Counted from the stretch's first letter, positions 43,756 through 55,179 are shown. The stretch is 64,000 bases of DNA from Scytonema sp. RU_4_4 (GCA_012031965.1 JAAUSC010000001.1:37931-101930); one strand, 5' to 3'. Made by a program: numbers and translations. The notes: generated from the letters alone by a model not told the origin.

Positions 43756-44907
43756 ATGTTCTATTTCGGTATTGAGCATGAAGTGGCTTTCTTAAATCAG
43801 GAAGGAAAATTTGCAGATTTTTCTTGTACAAAATTTGCTGAATTCAATCAAATTATTGAACAACTTCCTATATACCCGAATGACTCTTCTCAACTACGCG
43901 TTGGTGATGCTGGTATTAGGAAAAAAAGATGGTATATTGAGGGATTTGAACGATTTGCAGATTCTGGAAAACTTATCGACTGCGTTCCCAAAGGCATTGA
44001 AATCAGAACAATTATACACTCTGACATTCAAAGCACTATTAGTGAATTATCAGAAAGTTTTCACCTATTGTGTGATGTTGCTGCACAATTTGGTTTTTCG
44101 CCAGTATTAGTTAGTTTTAATCCGTACCATACTGTTTATGAGCCGGATCCACCATTAACTGATTATGAGATAAGACAGCTACAGACTGATCCTGAAGAAC
44201 AAACTGTCAACATTCACATGGTGACATATGGACCAGATTTAAATATTTCAGTTGCTGATTTGCCGATTGAAAGGGTCATTGATATTGGTAGAAAGCTGAC
44301 TTATTACAGTCCCTATATCGTTCCTTTGAGTTATAGTTCTCCCTTTTATAAAGGCGAGTTATGGCAAGGACTGTCAGTACGAACGTTTATCAGGACAGGA
44401 AAAAGACCAGCGACGCTGGTTTTTGTGGAGAAACAAGAACAACTCATTAAGAGTGTCCCTTCATTAACGAAAATAGCACGCATCCCGGCAGAAGTTGGTC
44501 GAATCGAATTTAAGGCATTTGATAGTTGTGATGATTTTTCTATGTATGCTGCTTTACTAGCCTTATTGAAAGGTCTGATTTTAGATCAATCCCTGATGGG
44601 TAGAGCAACTGTACCTGATGCTGCTTTGCACCAACTCTCGGCGCAACAAGGATTTGATAACGAAGAGATTTGTGCGATAAGCGAAGCTTGCTCGCTGCGC
44701 GAGACCGCCTCACAGGTTTTGCAAGCTGCTGAAGCTGCGCTTGGGGATGATCCAGATGTTCATTTGCTAGCACCGCTCAAAATTCTGCTTCAAACGCAAA
44801 GAACTCCAGCACATGAACTGATTGAGGCTTTCAAGAGGGTAGGTACAATACCACAGGTACTGAAACAGACTTACCTAAGGGAAGATGTGCTGATAACTGG
44901 TAACTGA
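43756..44907 (+). CDS. gshA: Glutamate-cysteine ligase (cyanobacterial GCS2-like)
   Basis: The enzyme makes gamma-glutamylcysteine, the first step of glutathione synthesis. The 383-aa protein starts FYFGIEHEVAFL, has KGIEIRTIIHSDIQSTI (about residues 78-95), VSFNPYHTVYEP, NIHMVTYGPDLNIS and the C-terminal RIEFKAFDSCDD block, as in cyanobacterial GCS2-type ligases. About nine residues in EEICAI-SEACSLRET-ASQVLQ (44679-44712) look like a repeat-derived insertion. It is a single gene; the partner gshB is not in the window. Confidence 0.75.
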   Translation: MFYFGIEHEVAFLNQEGKFADFSCTKFAEFNQIIEQLPIYPNDSSQLRVGDAGIRKKRWYIEGFERFADSGKLIDCVPKGIEIRTIIHSDIQSTISELSESFHLLCDVAAQFGFSPVLVSFNPYHTVYEPDPPLTDYEIRQLQTDPEEQTVNIHMVTYGPDLNISVADLPIERVIDIGRKLTYYSPYIVPLSYSSPFYKGELWQGLSVRTFIRTGKRPATLVFVEKQEQLIKSVPSLTKIARIPAEVGRIEFKAFDSCDDFSMYAALLALLKGLILDQSLMGRATVPDAALHQLSAQQGFDNEEICAISEACSLRETASQVLQAAEAALGDDPDVHLLAPLKILLQTQRTPAHELIEAFKRVGTIPQVLKQTYLREDVLITGN

Positions 44908-45159
44908 TAATTGATAACTGTTAATGAACGTGCTTCTGCTAGAAAGTAGAGGACGGAGGTGGTTAAATTTAATTAAGCTATTAGCTATTAGCTTTTGGCT
45001 TTCTGCTTCGCTGCTTTTTGGGTGTTAGGATAAATAACCGATCTACTCCATCCCTCAAAAGGCAGGCTGCTGAAACTTACAAGCTAATAACTATTAAAAC
45101 AGTGAACAGCGAACAGTTATCAAGATTTCAGACGACAATAACTACTGATAACTGGTTGA

Positions 45160-47226
<2,067 letters not shown>

Positions 47227-47331
47227 ACCGCACCCAAAACGGTTCAGATGCCCTACAGACTACTTTTGACCACACTCATTTTCTTGTGGAATGGGCATCT
47301 CTCTCATCTTGAGCTACGGACGAACACCTTG

Positions 47332-47994
47332 TCAACTCACACCACCACTAACCAATTCAACCTCAAAAACTTCCGCAAAGCACTTTGCCACATAAGAACG
47401 TACCTCCAACAAAGAAATATCAGGAATCCACTCGGCTAAACTGCCCACAGGTTTATCAGCAATACCGCAGGGTACAATGCGTTCAAATCCGCTCATGTCA
47501 GGACAGATATTTAATGCAAAGCCGTGCATGGTAATCCAACGGCTAACTTTAATACCGATAGCAGCGACTTTACGCCCTTCTAACCAAACACCTGTGAAAC
47601 TAGGATTGCGTTCTCCCTGTAAGCCATAGATTTTTAGTGTACGAATTAAGACTTCTTCTAGTTGACGCAAGTACCAATGCAGGTCTTTACGGTAACGTTG
47701 CAAATTTACAATTGGATACCCTACGAGTTGACCAGGACAATGGTATGTGACTTCGCCACCTCGTTCAACTCGATGGACTTCATACATACTTTTCGTCTGA
47801 TCAAATTTGAGAAATTCTGAATTGCTTCCTTGTCCCAAAGTGTAGACAGGCGGATGTTCTAGCAAGATTAGCACATCTTCAAGGCTAGGGTTTTTGATGC
47901 GCTCAGCAAGGAGAGTACGCTGCCAAACGAGTGCATCCGAGTATGGTATCACTTCTTTGTTATATAACAAACATCGGCTGTAGTGCAAAGACAT
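47332..47994 (-). CDS. lipB: Octanoyltransferase LipB
   Basis: LipB moves octanoate from acyl carrier protein to lipoyl domains. The ~220-aa protein has [19 protein letters not shown] (about residues 66-84), the catalytic Cys/Lys region [20 protein letters not shown] and [12 protein letters not shown] chose the ATG at 47994 (MSLHYSR), which gives the usual length; a start at 48018 would add eight residues. It converges with ligA. Confidence 0.92.
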   Translation of the reverse strand: MSLHYSRCLLYNKEVIPYSDALVWQRTLLAERIKNPSLEDVLILLEHPPVYTLGQGSNSEFLKFDQTKSMYEVHRVERGGEVTYHCPGQLVGYPIVNLQRYRKDLHWYLRQLEEVLIRTLKIYGLQGERNPSFTGVWLEGRKVAAIGIKVSRWITMHGFALNICPDMSGFERIVPCGIADKPVGSLAEWIPDISLLEVRSYVAKCFAEVFEVELVSGGVS

Positions 47995-48327
47995 ATTACA
48001 AATAAGATAAAAACTCAACCTGAATCGAGAGCAAAACGTATCTCATGTAACTAATGAGAGTCTAAAAATGTCAAGCTATGCAAAGGATTTTAAAGGAAAG
48101 TCAAGGGAATTGGTTTTGCAAAATACAAGATGCTAGTTTTGAATATATAACCTCAATGGAGTTGGGAGGAATTCTCTGCAATAACCGTCACGCCAAGAAA
48201 AGAGTCATAAATGTACTGGCTGATGACGCCTAAACAACGGTTGACATAAAATACAAGATTAAGAAGTGCAAAAAAACTTGTGTATTTTAGGAAAAACGAT
48301 TAAGCCTCCTGAAGGAGAAAACCTAAG

Positions 48328-48435
48328 ATGTCTGCGTGGATATCTAATTGCTTTTCAATCGATTGGAATCACAGCAGAGATTCATTAGGTCAATATGGAC
48401 GAAACGTCACAAAAACTCAGATTCAGTGGGCTTAG
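48328..48435 (+). CDS. Possible 35-aa small protein or leader ORF upstream of hpf
   Basis: ATG at 48328 follows GGAG by 10 bases (gaaggagaaaacctaagatg). The encoded peptide (MSAWISNCFSIDWNHSRDSL and on to TQIQWA) has no recognisable domain and no signal peptide. The ctcc-tgaa-ggag stretch at the ribosome-binding site can pair with itself. It ends at the start of a GC-rich repeat, which argues against old conservation. It could be a leader ORF for hpf or chance. Confidence 0.25.
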   Translation: MSAWISNCFSIDWNHSRDSLGQYGRNVTKTQIQWA

Positions 48436-48500
48436 GCTAGGCGTCTTAGCAGCGAGAAGTCTGTAGACCCGAAGGGCTTCACGTTAGCGGCGTCTTCCAC
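48436..48500. repeat. GC-rich interspersed repeat
   Basis: The block with ggcgtcttagcagcgagaag, gaagggcttcacg and agcggcgtcttcc resembles the blocks at 8097-8157 and 15215-15250. It has several small inverted repeats and stands out in AT-rich sequence. Confidence 0.4.
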
Positions 48501-48705
48501 GGATCTTTCTATGTCCTTATGGACACAGAAGGCACAGTAGATGCTAAGCGCGATTCGTAAGCCCTTCGTAAGTAGCATGCTAACAGAACTTTGGTCGTAA
48601 GTCTAAATCCGTTCACGATTGATTCTGGCGGCAGTCATAGACCTTACCGCATTTCCTTGTCATCCGAAACAAAATTCACACAAAACATTGAGCGGGAGTG
48701 TTTAC

Positions 48706-49356
48706 ATGAAGCTTGTCATCCACGGCAAAAATATTGAAATCACCGATGCAATTAGGGATTACGTGCATCAAAAGATTGAAAAGGCGGCAAATCATTATCA
48801 AAACATCACCAATGAAGTGGATGTCCATCTGAGCGTAGCTCGTAATCCCCGAATTAATCCCAAGCAGTCGGCTGAAGTCACTATTTATGCTAATGGAAGT
48901 GTTATCCGTGCTGAAGAGAGTAGCGAGAACCTCTACGCCAGTATAGATCTGGTGGCAGATAAAATTGCCCGTCGGCTGCGTAAATATAAAGAGCGGCGTC
49001 AAGAGAAGAAAACACACGCCCAAACAACAATCGAAGGAGTTGTCCAACAGACAGTAGTCACAGATTTAATTGGCGATCGCACTCCAGAATTGCCTGAAGA
49101 AGTCGTCCGTTGTAAATATTTTGCTATGCCTCCGATGAGTGTTGCAGAAGCTTTAGAACAGCTGCAATTGGTAGGACACGACTTTTATATGTTCCGCAAT
49201 ACGGATACTGGGGAAATCAATGTCATTTACGAACGGAATCACGGCGGTTATGGTGTGATTCAACCGCGTAATAATGGTCACAACAACGGCAAGAATGGTA
49301 AAACAGCCAATGGTTATGTAGTTATGTCGGAGAAGACTTTCCAAAATAAGGTGTAG
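48706..49356 (+). CDS. hpf: Ribosome hibernation promoting factor, long form (LrtA)
   Basis: Long HPF binds 30S subunits and joins two ribosomes into inactive 100S particles in the dark or at stationary phase; the cyanobacterial form is the light-repressed LrtA. The ~216-aa protein has the S30AE/YfiA domain (residues 1-105; [52 protein letters not shown]) and the C-terminal dimerisation domain (about 140-195; [46 protein letters not shown] in two parts). The ATG at 48706 with GGGAG upstream is the natural start; the longer frame is not. Confidence 0.92.
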   Translation: MKLVIHGKNIEITDAIRDYVHQKIEKAANHYQNITNEVDVHLSVARNPRINPKQSAEVTIYANGSVIRAEESSENLYASIDLVADKIARRLRKYKERRQEKKTHAQTTIEGVVQQTVVTDLIGDRTPELPEEVVRCKYFAMPPMSVAEALEQLQLVGHDFYMFRNTDTGEINVIYERNHGGYGVIQPRNNGHNNGKNGKTANGYVVMSEKTFQNKV

Positions 49357-49363
49357 AAGGGAG

Positions 49364-49399
49364 TAAGGTTCACAGGAGCGATCGCTCCTGTGAACCTTA
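49364..49399. terminator. 36-bp perfect palindrome centred on HIP1
   Basis: The palindrome runs from taaggttcacagg (49364) to its complement ending 49399, with gagcgatcgctc in the middle. It lies between the converging hpf and prxQ genes and most likely ends both transcripts. The centre is the HIP1 octamer gcgatcgc. Confidence 0.75.
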
Positions 49400-49460
49400 T
49401 CCAAAAAACTTTATTCAGTCTACGACATCAGTGCGTTAGGAAGAGTGCTAACGCTTCCTA

Positions 49461-49919
49461 TTAGGCTGTTTGCAGTTGTTGCAACGTTTTGAGTGCTTCT
49501 TCGACGTGACCTTTGAAGTTAAACATTGAGTCAAAGACATATCGCACAATTCCTTGATTATCAATAACATAAGTCACACGACCAGGAAACAAACCGAAGG
49601 CTGCGGTTGCACCGTATTGCTTGCGCACTTGGTCACCTTTATCGCTTAAAAGGGTAAAAGGAAGTTGGTACTTGGTGACAAATTTTTGGTGAGACTCTGG
49701 TGAGTCACCACTCACACCAATGACTTCTGCTCCAGCTGTTTTAAAAACTTCATATTGATCGCGAAAGGCACACGATTCTGCCGTACATCCTGGTGTATCA
49801 TCTTTGGGGTAAAAGTACAGGACGACTGCTTTGCCACGAAAATCTCTCAGGCTAACTGGTGAGCCGTTTTGCGATGATAGGGTGAAGTCGGGTGCTGTGT
49901 CTCCTACTTTGACTGCCAT
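49461..49919 (-). CDS. prxQ: Peroxiredoxin Q (Bcp family)
   Basis: PrxQ reduces peroxides with a thioredoxin-recycled cysteine. The ~152-aa protein has the peroxidatic and resolving cysteines five residues apart in FYPKDDTPGCTAESCAFRD (about residues 37-55), then GVSGDSPESHQKF, FTLLSDKGDQVRKQYG and VTYVIDNQGIVRYVF. The ATG at 49919 (MAVKVGD) gives the normal length; a start at 49985 would add 22 unconserved residues. Confidence 0.93.
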   Translation of the reverse strand: MAVKVGDTAPDFTLSSQNGSPVSLRDFRGKAVVLYFYPKDDTPGCTAESCAFRDQYEVFKTAGAEVIGVSGDSPESHQKFVTKYQLPFTLLSDKGDQVRKQYGATAAFGLFPGRVTYVIDNQGIVRYVFDSMFNFKGHVEEALKTLQQLQTA

Positions 49920-50269
49920 AGGTACTTGTAGTATTTCTTCATAAAATCTTATTTTAATTCGTAATGTAGTAGAAAGACTTCCCACTAGCCAACCTTATAA
50001 GGAGTAGGCTGAAAAACCCTCAGCTTTAGGCTTTTCTGAAATAAATCATGTCAATATGCGATCGCTTTGTATCCAAAAAAATGCGATCGCCGTTTGCGAA
50101 GCCTGCGCTTTGCGTTCAGGCGGGGCTTTGCCCATCGCTCTCATTCTAGGATTAATAAAATTAGGATTATTCCTTTACATTCTAACTGGAAGTGCGTTAG
50201 CAGAACTTACCGAACGCGAGTGCATCTCGCACAGAAGGTATCGCCCTCACCCAAAGACAAGGAGGACAA
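49920..50269. other. Spacer with HIP1 sites and GC-rich repeat
   Basis: Two HIP1-like gcgatcgc sites near 50060-50092 are followed by a GC-rich repeat (gcgaagcctgcgctttgcgt, ggcggggctttgccc to about 50140). An open frame across it (50056-50307) has repeat-like composition and is not called a gene. A strong ribosome-binding site (ggagg) for the next gene ends the stretch. Confidence 0.5.
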
Positions 50270-50887
50270 ATGACCCAAGCCTTAACCAAACAAGTAACCT
50301 TCGATGAATTTATTACCTGGTATCCAGAGAACCCGCAACGACGCTATGAACTGCATGATGGAGTCATTATTGAGATGACACCACCTACAGGCGATCATGA
50401 GGAGGTAGTTGGATTTTTGGTTGGAGAAATAGTCGCAGAATACCGACGCTTGAATCTTCCTTACTTCATCCCCAAAACCGTGTTCATTAAACCGATTGAG
50501 GGGAAATCAGCTTATTCACCAGATGTGCTGTTATTAAATCGTCCCAATCTCATAAATGAACCTCTGTGGAAAAAACAGTCAACTGTATCGGACGCAGCAT
50601 CAATTCCCTTGGTTATTGAGGTAGTAAGCACCAACTGGCGTGACGATTATCACAAAAAGCTTGCTGACTATGAGGAAATGGGTATTCCTGAATACTGGAT
50701 TGTGGATTATGCAGCATTAGGAGGACGGGCGTTTATTGGTAACCCCAAGCAGCCGACTATCTCTGTGTACCAGCTGGTTGAAGGCGAGTATCAAGTGACT
50801 CAGTTTCGGGGAGGGGAACGCATTCAATCACCGACATTCCCAGAACTTATCTTAACCGCCGAGCAAATTTTTCAGGTTGGTAAGTAG
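50270..50887 (+). CDS. Uma2 family endonuclease-like protein (DUF820)
   Basis: This 205-aa protein is a second Uma2/DUF820 member: PQRRYELHDGVIIEM near the N-terminus, AYSPDVLLLNRP (fold Asp), PLVIEVVSTNWRDDYHKKL (Glu and Lys of the nuclease-like core) and EYWIVDY. GGAGG stands five bases before the ATG. It differs from the one at 18198-18764, so the two are old paralogues. The role of this expanded family is unknown. Confidence 0.83.
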   Translation: MTQALTKQVTFDEFITWYPENPQRRYELHDGVIIEMTPPTGDHEEVVGFLVGEIVAEYRRLNLPYFIPKTVFIKPIEGKSAYSPDVLLLNRPNLINEPLWKKQSTVSDAASIPLVIEVVSTNWRDDYHKKLADYEEMGIPEYWIVDYAALGGRAFIGNPKQPTISVYQLVEGEYQVTQFRGGERIQSPTFPELILTAEQIFQVGK

Positions 50888-51003
50888 AGTAGGTAAACAG
50901 AATTAATTGCACGTAACCGTTCTGTTTGACATGGACAACAATGATGACTTGATTACCTGCACGAGGCAAGCTAAGTTAGAGTTTCTAAAACAAAATTTGC
51001 CCT

Positions 51004-52134
51004 ATGCGTCTGACTTCGCTTGATGTTTTTCGCGGCATAACCATTGCAGCCATGATTCTTGTTAACATGGCGGGTGTTGCTGAACCTAATGTCTACCCTT
51101 CATTACTCCATGCAGAATGGCACGGTTGTACTCCAACAGATTTAGTCTTTCCTTTCTTTCTGTTTATTGTTGGTGTGGCGATGACTTTCTCCTTGGCAAA
51201 GTACACTGGTGACAACAAACCAACAGCATCTGTTTACTGGCGTATCCTGCGTCGCGCCGCGATTTTATTTGCTTTAGGGTTATTACTCAATGGCTTTTGG
51301 AATAAAGGTCTTTGGACTTTTGATTTGAGTACTATCCGCATGATGGGAGTGTTGCAACGCATTAGCCTAACATACCTGCTTGCTTGTGTTACCGTCCTCA
51401 ATCTTCCACGTAAAGGACAATGGATATTGGCAGGGGTGCTACTCATCGGTTATTGGTTAGCAATGATGCATGTCCCTGTTCCTGGTTATGGTGCTGGAGT
51501 GCTGACGCGAGAGGGGAATTTGGGTGCTTACATAGACCGCTTAATGATTCCTCAAGCACATCTTTATAAGGGTGATGGTTTTAGGAATCTCGGAGATCCA
51601 GAGGGACTTTTTAGCACTATTCCTGCTATTGTGAGTGTACTGGCTGGTTATTTTGCTGGACAATGGATACGCGCTCAACCAGTGAAATCTCGTACAAGCA
51701 TAGGTTTAGTATTATTTGGTATTGGTTGCTTAATCATTGGTTGGGCATGGGGTTGGACATTCCCGATTAACAAAAAGCTATGGACGAGTTCTTATGTCGT
51801 TTTCACTAGTGGTTGGGCATTATTGTTACTTGCAGTTTGTTATGAACTTATTGAAGTGCGGCGGATACGGCGTTGGGCTAAACCCTTTGAGGTGATGGGA
51901 TTAAATGCTATCTCTGTTTTCGTTGCTTCTGTACTGCTGATTAAAATTTTGGTGAGAACTAAAGTCGGATCTGGGGAAAATGCTCCCAGCACTTATGATT
52001 GGATTTACCAGAATGTATTTGCATTTTGGGCTGGGATGGTGAATGGTTCTTTATTTTTCGCTATTGTCACTGTGTTATTGTGGGTGGTAATTGCCTATGG
52101 GATGTATCAGCGGCGATGGTTTCTCAAAGTTTAA
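51004..52134 (+). CDS. DUF5009/heparan N-acetyltransferase-like membrane acyltransferase
   Basis: This 376-aa protein has about ten membrane helices and the family start RLTSLDVFRGITIAAMILVN, then HAEWHGCTPTDLVFPFFLFI (about residues 36-55) with the His and Asp typical of this group, and GVLQRISLTYL. Related proteins transfer acetyl groups across the membrane to sugars (lysosomal heparan alpha-glucosaminide acetyltransferase family). The acceptor here is unknown. It is a single gene. Confidence 0.78.
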   Translation: MRLTSLDVFRGITIAAMILVNMAGVAEPNVYPSLLHAEWHGCTPTDLVFPFFLFIVGVAMTFSLAKYTGDNKPTASVYWRILRRAAILFALGLLLNGFWNKGLWTFDLSTIRMMGVLQRISLTYLLACVTVLNLPRKGQWILAGVLLIGYWLAMMHVPVPGYGAGVLTREGNLGAYIDRLMIPQAHLYKGDGFRNLGDPEGLFSTIPAIVSVLAGYFAGQWIRAQPVKSRTSIGLVLFGIGCLIIGWAWGWTFPINKKLWTSSYVVFTSGWALLLLAVCYELIEVRRIRRWAKPFEVMGLNAISVFVASVLLIKILVRTKVGSGENAPSTYDWIYQNVFAFWAGMVNGSLFFAIVTVLLWVVIAYGMYQRRWFLKV

Positions 52135-52483
52135 ACTCTGTTCTAGCAACACATACGAATTCATTTGACAAACAACGAAGTCGGTCAAGAAAACTGTTTT
52201 TTGACAGACTGATGAAATTTCAGATATAATCTGAAGCTTCAAATAAGCTTCAAAAGCTTAATCTTTAAGTGAGAGTAAGCTTCTACTCTAGATAGAGCTA
52301 GATAAAAAAAACTTAACAAAAGCTCATTCTTTAGGAGGAAGCACTAGTTATCATTACTAACTTAATATGTAATTATTGTGACTAATGCAATCTAAGTAAA
52401 AATGTAAGATAAAAAACTTTATATAAGTAAAATACGAAACAACGAACTGCTTTTAGTCTGGTATTCAACGAAGGCATAACTGT
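52135..52483. other. Upstream region of the CsbD-like gene
   Basis: The 349-bp AT-rich stretch has repeated aagcttca/aagcttaa motifs (52230-52275) and a gaggaagc stretch. It must carry the csbD-like promoter. No gene or operator can be named. Confidence 0.45.
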
Positions 52484-52687
52484 ATGGGTTTAGAAGATCG
52501 CATCAAAGCAACTGCTAAGAACATTGAAGGCAAACTTCAAAAAGTTGTGGGTGACATCACTGGCAATACACAAAAGCAAGCCCAAGGCAAAGCAAAACAA
52601 GCTCAGGCTCAGGTGCGTCACATCGTTGAAAACGTGAAAGATAAAGTTGAAGATGTGAAAAATAAAGTCAAGAAAGCGCTTGAATAA
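52484..52687 (+). CDS. CsbD-like stress protein
   Basis: This 67-aa, very hydrophilic, Lys/Ala/Gln-rich protein has the CsbD block MGLEDRIKATAKNIEGKLQK followed by VVGDITGNTQKQAQGKAKQA and an amphipathic tail (DKVEDVKNKVKKALE) like LEA proteins. CsbD proteins are induced by general stress; the molecular role is unclear. It starts a same-strand group with a small membrane protein and a PRC-barrel protein. Confidence 0.85.
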   Translation: MGLEDRIKATAKNIEGKLQKVVGDITGNTQKQAQGKAKQAQAQVRHIVENVKDKVEDVKNKVKKALE

Positions 52688-53019
52688 TAGCTTGACTGAT
52701 AGAAGACTCGGCTAGTAAAAAGTAGACTACGACAGTGTTCCAGCCATTACCAGTTGCCTGAATTCTTCTACCCAGAATTTATCAGGCTTGCACTATAAAT
52801 TGGTGATGGTACAATTCGTTGCTGTTTGTAAATATACACTTTAAACCACGGATGCATCACGTCTGGTGAGACATATTGTGGCTGGTTTTTGATATATATC
52901 AGCCGATGCTTTGAGTCGTTTGAGTTGGAGTTTTCATCACTCACTTAAGTGTCTCTTTTGAGTGTTTCTTCCGTGGATAGTTATCCCATCACTTAATTTC
53001 GGAGCGAAGGAGCAATGTC
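52688..53019. other. Spacer between csbD-like gene and small membrane protein gene
   Basis: The 332-bp stretch holds the promoter of the next pair, with a ggagcgaaggagca ribosome-binding region near its end. No gene is seen. Confidence 0.45.
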
Positions 53020-53229
53020 ATGCCAAGACTAGTCGGTCGGCGGTCTAACACTAATTTCTACGTGCTATCTCTTTTTATTGTTGCGATCGCAGCAGGAGGA
53101 ATGCTTCAGTATTCTGGTGTCATTAACATTCAAAACTTGATTGAGCAGACGAAAGTCAGATTTAACAACAGTACCCTGCCTTCAGAGTTTGGTGTTGCTC
53201 ATCTACATGATCAAGGGATAAGTATTTAG
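53020..53229 (+). CDS. Small single-pass membrane protein
   Basis: This 69-aa protein has a basic N-terminus (MPRLVGRRSNTN), one membrane helix (about residues 14-33) and a short soluble tail. GGAG lies upstream of the ATG. Its stop is 10 bp before the PRC-barrel gene, so the two are almost certainly cotranscribed. I do not recognise a family; a partner or membrane anchor role for the PRC-barrel protein is an inference. Confidence 0.55.
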   Translation: MPRLVGRRSNTNFYVLSLFIVAIAAGGMLQYSGVINIQNLIEQTKVRFNNSTLPSEFGVAHLHDQGISI

Positions 53230-53239
53230 AGGTTTGAAG

Positions 53240-55078
53240 ATGCGTAGAGGAAGCGATTTACTCGGTCAAGTTGTTGTGACCTATGACACAGGGGAACAAA
53301 TTGAGCGGATTCAAGATTTAATTTTCGATCAAGACAGCTATCAGCTTCTCGGACTACTGGTGGATAACGGAGGGTTGTTTCGCGCTGCCCGCGTCATACC
53401 ATTCGACAATCTGCAAGCAATTGGTCCGAATGCAGTTGTTGTACCATCCAAAGCGGCGGTTGTAAAGGTCGGGGCTGTGCCTGAAATAAAGGCAATCGTG
53501 AGGCGCAATAATGTGCTAAAGGGAACCCGGATTTTGACAGTCAATGGACGCGATCTAGGTACAATGGTAGACCTTTACTTTGATGAGCACACAGGCTGTG
53601 TTGAAGGTTACGAAGTCTCTGGGGGTTTGTTTGCCGATGCTTACTCTGGTCGCTCCTTTATTCCTGCTCCTCAAACTTTGAAAATTGGTGAGGATATCGC
53701 GTTTGTTCCAATGGAAACAGCCGAATTGATGCAGGAGCAAGTTGGCGGTATTAAGGGGGCTGTTCAAGCAGCTGGTGACACGCTCCAAGTCACAACTACT
53801 GTGGCAGGTAGGAAGCTTCAGGAAGCGGCTCAGACTGCAACTGAAAGGTTGCAAGAAACAACAGAAGCTGTTGGTAAGCGACTACAAGATGTTAATCAGG
53901 CAACTGTTGCTTCCATTACTAATACAATTACTAATACGATAGTTGATCCGGCTGCACAGAAAGCGTTCGTGATTGGTAAAGTTGCGGCTGAGGATGTGGT
54001 TGCTTCGGATGGGACACTATTGGTTACACAGGGACAGCTAGTGACCTTCTTGGTTGCAGAAGAGGCTGAGCGCCTTGGTGTGCTTGATCAACTCTACCGG
54101 GTAACAGGAGGTCGTGTTGTGACGGAGCTAAACCGCAAGATACAACAGACAGCCAACACAACCAGCGTACAATTCCAGGAAATTGTAGACACTACCGGCG
54201 AAAGGTTACAGAAGACAGCTGGCCTTGCCAATGAAATACTACGCGAAATGACCCGTAGCGCTGCTGCTAGGTTAACAAATGCAGTGGTTAATCCAGAAGA
54301 GCAAAAGGCGCTTATCATTGACAGAGTGGTTGAGTGCGATGTCATTGCACCCGATGGAACGTTGCTCATTGCTGAAGATCAGTTAATCACACTAGAGATT
54401 GCTGATGAAGCTGAGCGTCAGGGTGTGCTTGACCAACTCTTCCGGGCTGCAGGAGGTAGCTTATCAACTGAGTTGAGCAACTTAGCAGATAGCTTCCTTG
54501 CTGGTCATGTGGTTGAGCAAGCCTTAGGTCGGCGGGTACATCGTATCGTTCAGACTCATGAAGCATTAGTTGTAGCTGCACCGGGACAAATTGTGACACC
54601 ACAGGTTATTGAGCGAGCACGGACCTATGGACAAGAGCAGGCTTTACTCAATGCTGTTGGTTTAACCTCAACTGAAGCAGTTTATTCTAATGCCAACAGA
54701 AAATTTACAGATACGAGTGAGCTTGTCCTGGATGGTGTCATTCAGATGCGGGAAAATGCAAATACTCTGTTGGTAGTGCTCAGAGAAAGGTTTGAATATT
54801 TACGGAAACAGGCAGTTAAGGTATTAGAAGAACAACGGATAAAGCAAGCCTTGGGACGTCCAGTGAATCGAATTATCCTTGATCAGCAAGACAACATCAT
54901 TCTGAGTCCTGGTGATATCATCACCCATCGTGCAATTGAACTTGCCCGTCAAGCTGGTGTTCTTGATATCCTGTTTAGCTCTGTATGGAAGACTCCTGAA
55001 CTTCCTGCTACCGTACTGTTGAACTCATCAGCAAAGACTGAAGTGAAAGATCTAAAATCGGTGGTGTTGTCAAGTTAA
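53240..55078 (+). CDS. PRC-barrel protein with LEA-like helices and four C-terminal repeats
   Basis: This 612-aa protein has two PRC-barrel domains (about residues 3-80 and 90-165; RRGSDLLGQVVVTYDTGEQI and GTRILTVNGRDLGTMVDLYF), then helices with repeats such as RKLQEAAQTATERLQETTEA. Four copies of a ~45-residue unit follow (about 245-300, 365-420, 430-480, 545-590). Each reads hydrophobic-x-D/E-V-I/V-A-x-DGTLL-x-xGQLIT and ends EAERxGVLDQLF. The ATG at 53240 is the natural start. PRC barrels bind other proteins or ribosomes; with CsbD next door a stress function is likely (inference). Confidence 0.7.
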   Translation: MRRGSDLLGQVVVTYDTGEQIERIQDLIFDQDSYQLLGLLVDNGGLFRAARVIPFDNLQAIGPNAVVVPSKAAVVKVGAVPEIKAIVRRNNVLKGTRILTVNGRDLGTMVDLYFDEHTGCVEGYEVSGGLFADAYSGRSFIPAPQTLKIGEDIAFVPMETAELMQEQVGGIKGAVQAAGDTLQVTTTVAGRKLQEAAQTATERLQETTEAVGKRLQDVNQATVASITNTITNTIVDPAAQKAFVIGKVAAEDVVASDGTLLVTQGQLVTFLVAEEAERLGVLDQLYRVTGGRVVTELNRKIQQTANTTSVQFQEIVDTTGERLQKTAGLANEILREMTRSAAARLTNAVVNPEEQKALIIDRVVECDVIAPDGTLLIAEDQLITLEIADEAERQGVLDQLFRAAGGSLSTELSNLADSFLAGHVVEQALGRRVHRIVQTHEALVVAAPGQIVTPQVIERARTYGQEQALLNAVGLTSTEAVYSNANRKFTDTSELVLDGVIQMRENANTLLVVLRERFEYLRKQAVKVLEEQRIKQALGRPVNRIILDQQDNIILSPGDIITHRAIELARQAGVLDILFSSVWKTPELPATVLLNSSAKTEVKDLKSVVLSS

Positions 55079-55088
55079 GCTTACTTTG

Positions 55089-55123
55089 AGCCATTGCGCC
55101 GGATTCAATTCTGCGCAATGGCT
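55089..55123 (+). terminator. Terminator hairpin of the PRC-barrel gene
   Basis: agccattgcgc (55089-55099) pairs perfectly with gcgcaatggct (55113-55123), 11 bp past the stop codon. Confidence 0.7.
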
Positions 55124-55179
55124 AAGAGTCTATTGTTCTGCATCAAGTGAACAGAAGATTTCATTTTTAACAGAATTAA

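Larger units (their letters stand above)
48019..48705. other. Long upstream region of hpf
   Basis: About 690 bp between lipB and hpf. It contains a 35-codon frame with a good ribosome-binding site (48328-48435), a GC-rich interspersed repeat (48436-48500) and the hpf leader. The lrtA-type hpf of cyanobacteria is known to have a regulatory leader, so the long region may be meaningful. Confidence 0.5.

Noticed and set aside
50056..50307. 83-codon open frame with a hydrophobic stretch
   Set aside because: It runs through HIP1 sites and a GC-rich repeat and overlaps the strong ribosome-binding site and start of the Uma2 gene.
54094..54369. 91-codon antisense frame in the PRC-barrel gene
   Set aside because: It is a by-product of the repeat units on the coding strand.
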